The notes under the pieces are model-generated. The model was not told the DNA's origin. It searched no databases and saw only the letters and a program-made list of their open reading frames with translations. The translations under genes were made by a program, and so were the position numbers. DNA of 14,224 bases from JACPSX01 sp035288405 [NCBI: bacterium] (GTDB taxonomy: Bacteria > JACPSX01): assembly GCA_035288405.1 (NCBI GenBank), contig DATEAK010000275.1, positions 1-14,224 of the forward strand, given 5' to 3'. Shown here one piece after another: positions 13,991-14,224 of the stretch (positions are counted from its first letter, which is position 1; every line of letters starts with the position of its first letter).

Positions 13991-14224
13991 ATGAAACGAC
14001 TGAAGAAGAGTTTCCTCTTTTGTACTCTGGCTATTTTCCTGTTTTGCTCGGTTGCCAACGCAAAGGGATTATTTGGTTTCGATCATCGGGTGACTAAAGA
14101 CACAGGAGGTATCTGGCATTACCACGACAATTTGCCGATTTATCTTGGAGGCGCCGTTATCGGGAGTGCGATCTTGGAGGGGTCGGATAACCGCTTTGGA
14201 AAGACCATGTGGCAGAGCGTGGAC
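13991..14224 (+). CDS. exported protein, possibly PAP2-family phosphatase (5' part only)
   Basis: The first 78 codons of a plus-strand gene that runs off the right edge. A signal peptide is clear: a basic start (MKRLKK), a hydrophobic core (FLFCTLAIFLFCSVA) and cleavage likely after ANA near residue 24. The mature start reads KGLFGFDHRVTKDTGGIW, followed by a hydrophobic, Gly-rich segment (LPIYLGGAVIGSAILEG) and then SDNRFGKTMWQSVD. That last pattern, an acidic residue then RxGKTxW and D, recalls the region ahead of the active site in periplasmic PAP2-type phosphatases, whose catalytic motifs would lie beyond the window. SD GAGG is 7 nt before the ATG. The family guess is tentative; export is the safer statement. 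Confidence 0.6.
   Translation, partial: MKRLKKSFLFCTLAIFLFCSVANAKGLFGFDHRVTKDTGGIWHYHDNLPIYLGGAVIGSAILEGSDNRFGKTMWQSVD

Overview
This window comes from a Gram-negative bacterium. It encodes an RND tripartite efflux permease with its periplasmic adaptor, an outer-membrane beta-barrel protein, a lipoprotein signal and Sec signal peptides. The composition is moderately GC-rich, GTG starts are frequent and Shine-Dalgarno (SD) sequences are strong. The mix of a CitMHS/NhaD-type antiporter, an orphan NMT1-type binding protein and a sigma-54-like promoter ahead of glnK-amtB would fit Desulfobacterota, Nitrospirota or NC10-like bacteria. That placement is only a suggestion; nothing in the window fixes the taxon. 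There are no rRNA or tRNA genes, CRISPR arrays or insertion sequences.

Layout: every complete gene is on the minus strand, so the reading order runs from high to low coordinates. (A) 13991-14224 (+): start of an exported, possibly PAP2-phosphatase-like protein, cut by the right edge and divergent from the rest. (B) 13532-13990: a divergent intergenic region with a good plus-strand promoter, a weaker minus-strand one and two stem-loop structures. (C) 13531-12536: orphan NitT/TauT/NMT1-type periplasmic binding protein, followed by a GC-rich palindrome. (D) 12313-9469: nitrogen module. A sigma-54-type promoter with an upstream inverted repeat leads into an outer-membrane barrel protein, then glnK and amtB, closed by an intrinsic terminator. 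(E) 9428-8046: a NhaD/CitMHS-type ion or organic-acid transporter with its own promoter. (F) 8000-3683: a tightly coupled operon of a 70-residue Cys-knuckle protein, a 14-TM DHA2-type MFS exporter, an OmpR/PhoB-type response regulator and a PhoR/WalK-type sensor kinase. (G) 3491-1: MdtA-like adaptor lipoprotein and MdtB/MdtC-like RND permease, the latter cut by the left edge.

F and G together contain the same classes of parts as the E. coli mdtABCD-baeSR locus (adaptor, RND pump, MFS exporter, kinase, regulator). The order differs, the two-component pair is of PhoB/PhoR type, and a small Cys-knuckle protein leads the operon. The natural reading is a self-contained envelope-stress or efflux locus whose two-component system controls the RND pump, but that regulatory link is inferred from position only. 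In D, the PII protein GlnK would gate the ammonium channel AmtB. The outer-membrane protein at the head of the unit may supply outer-membrane passage under nitrogen limitation.
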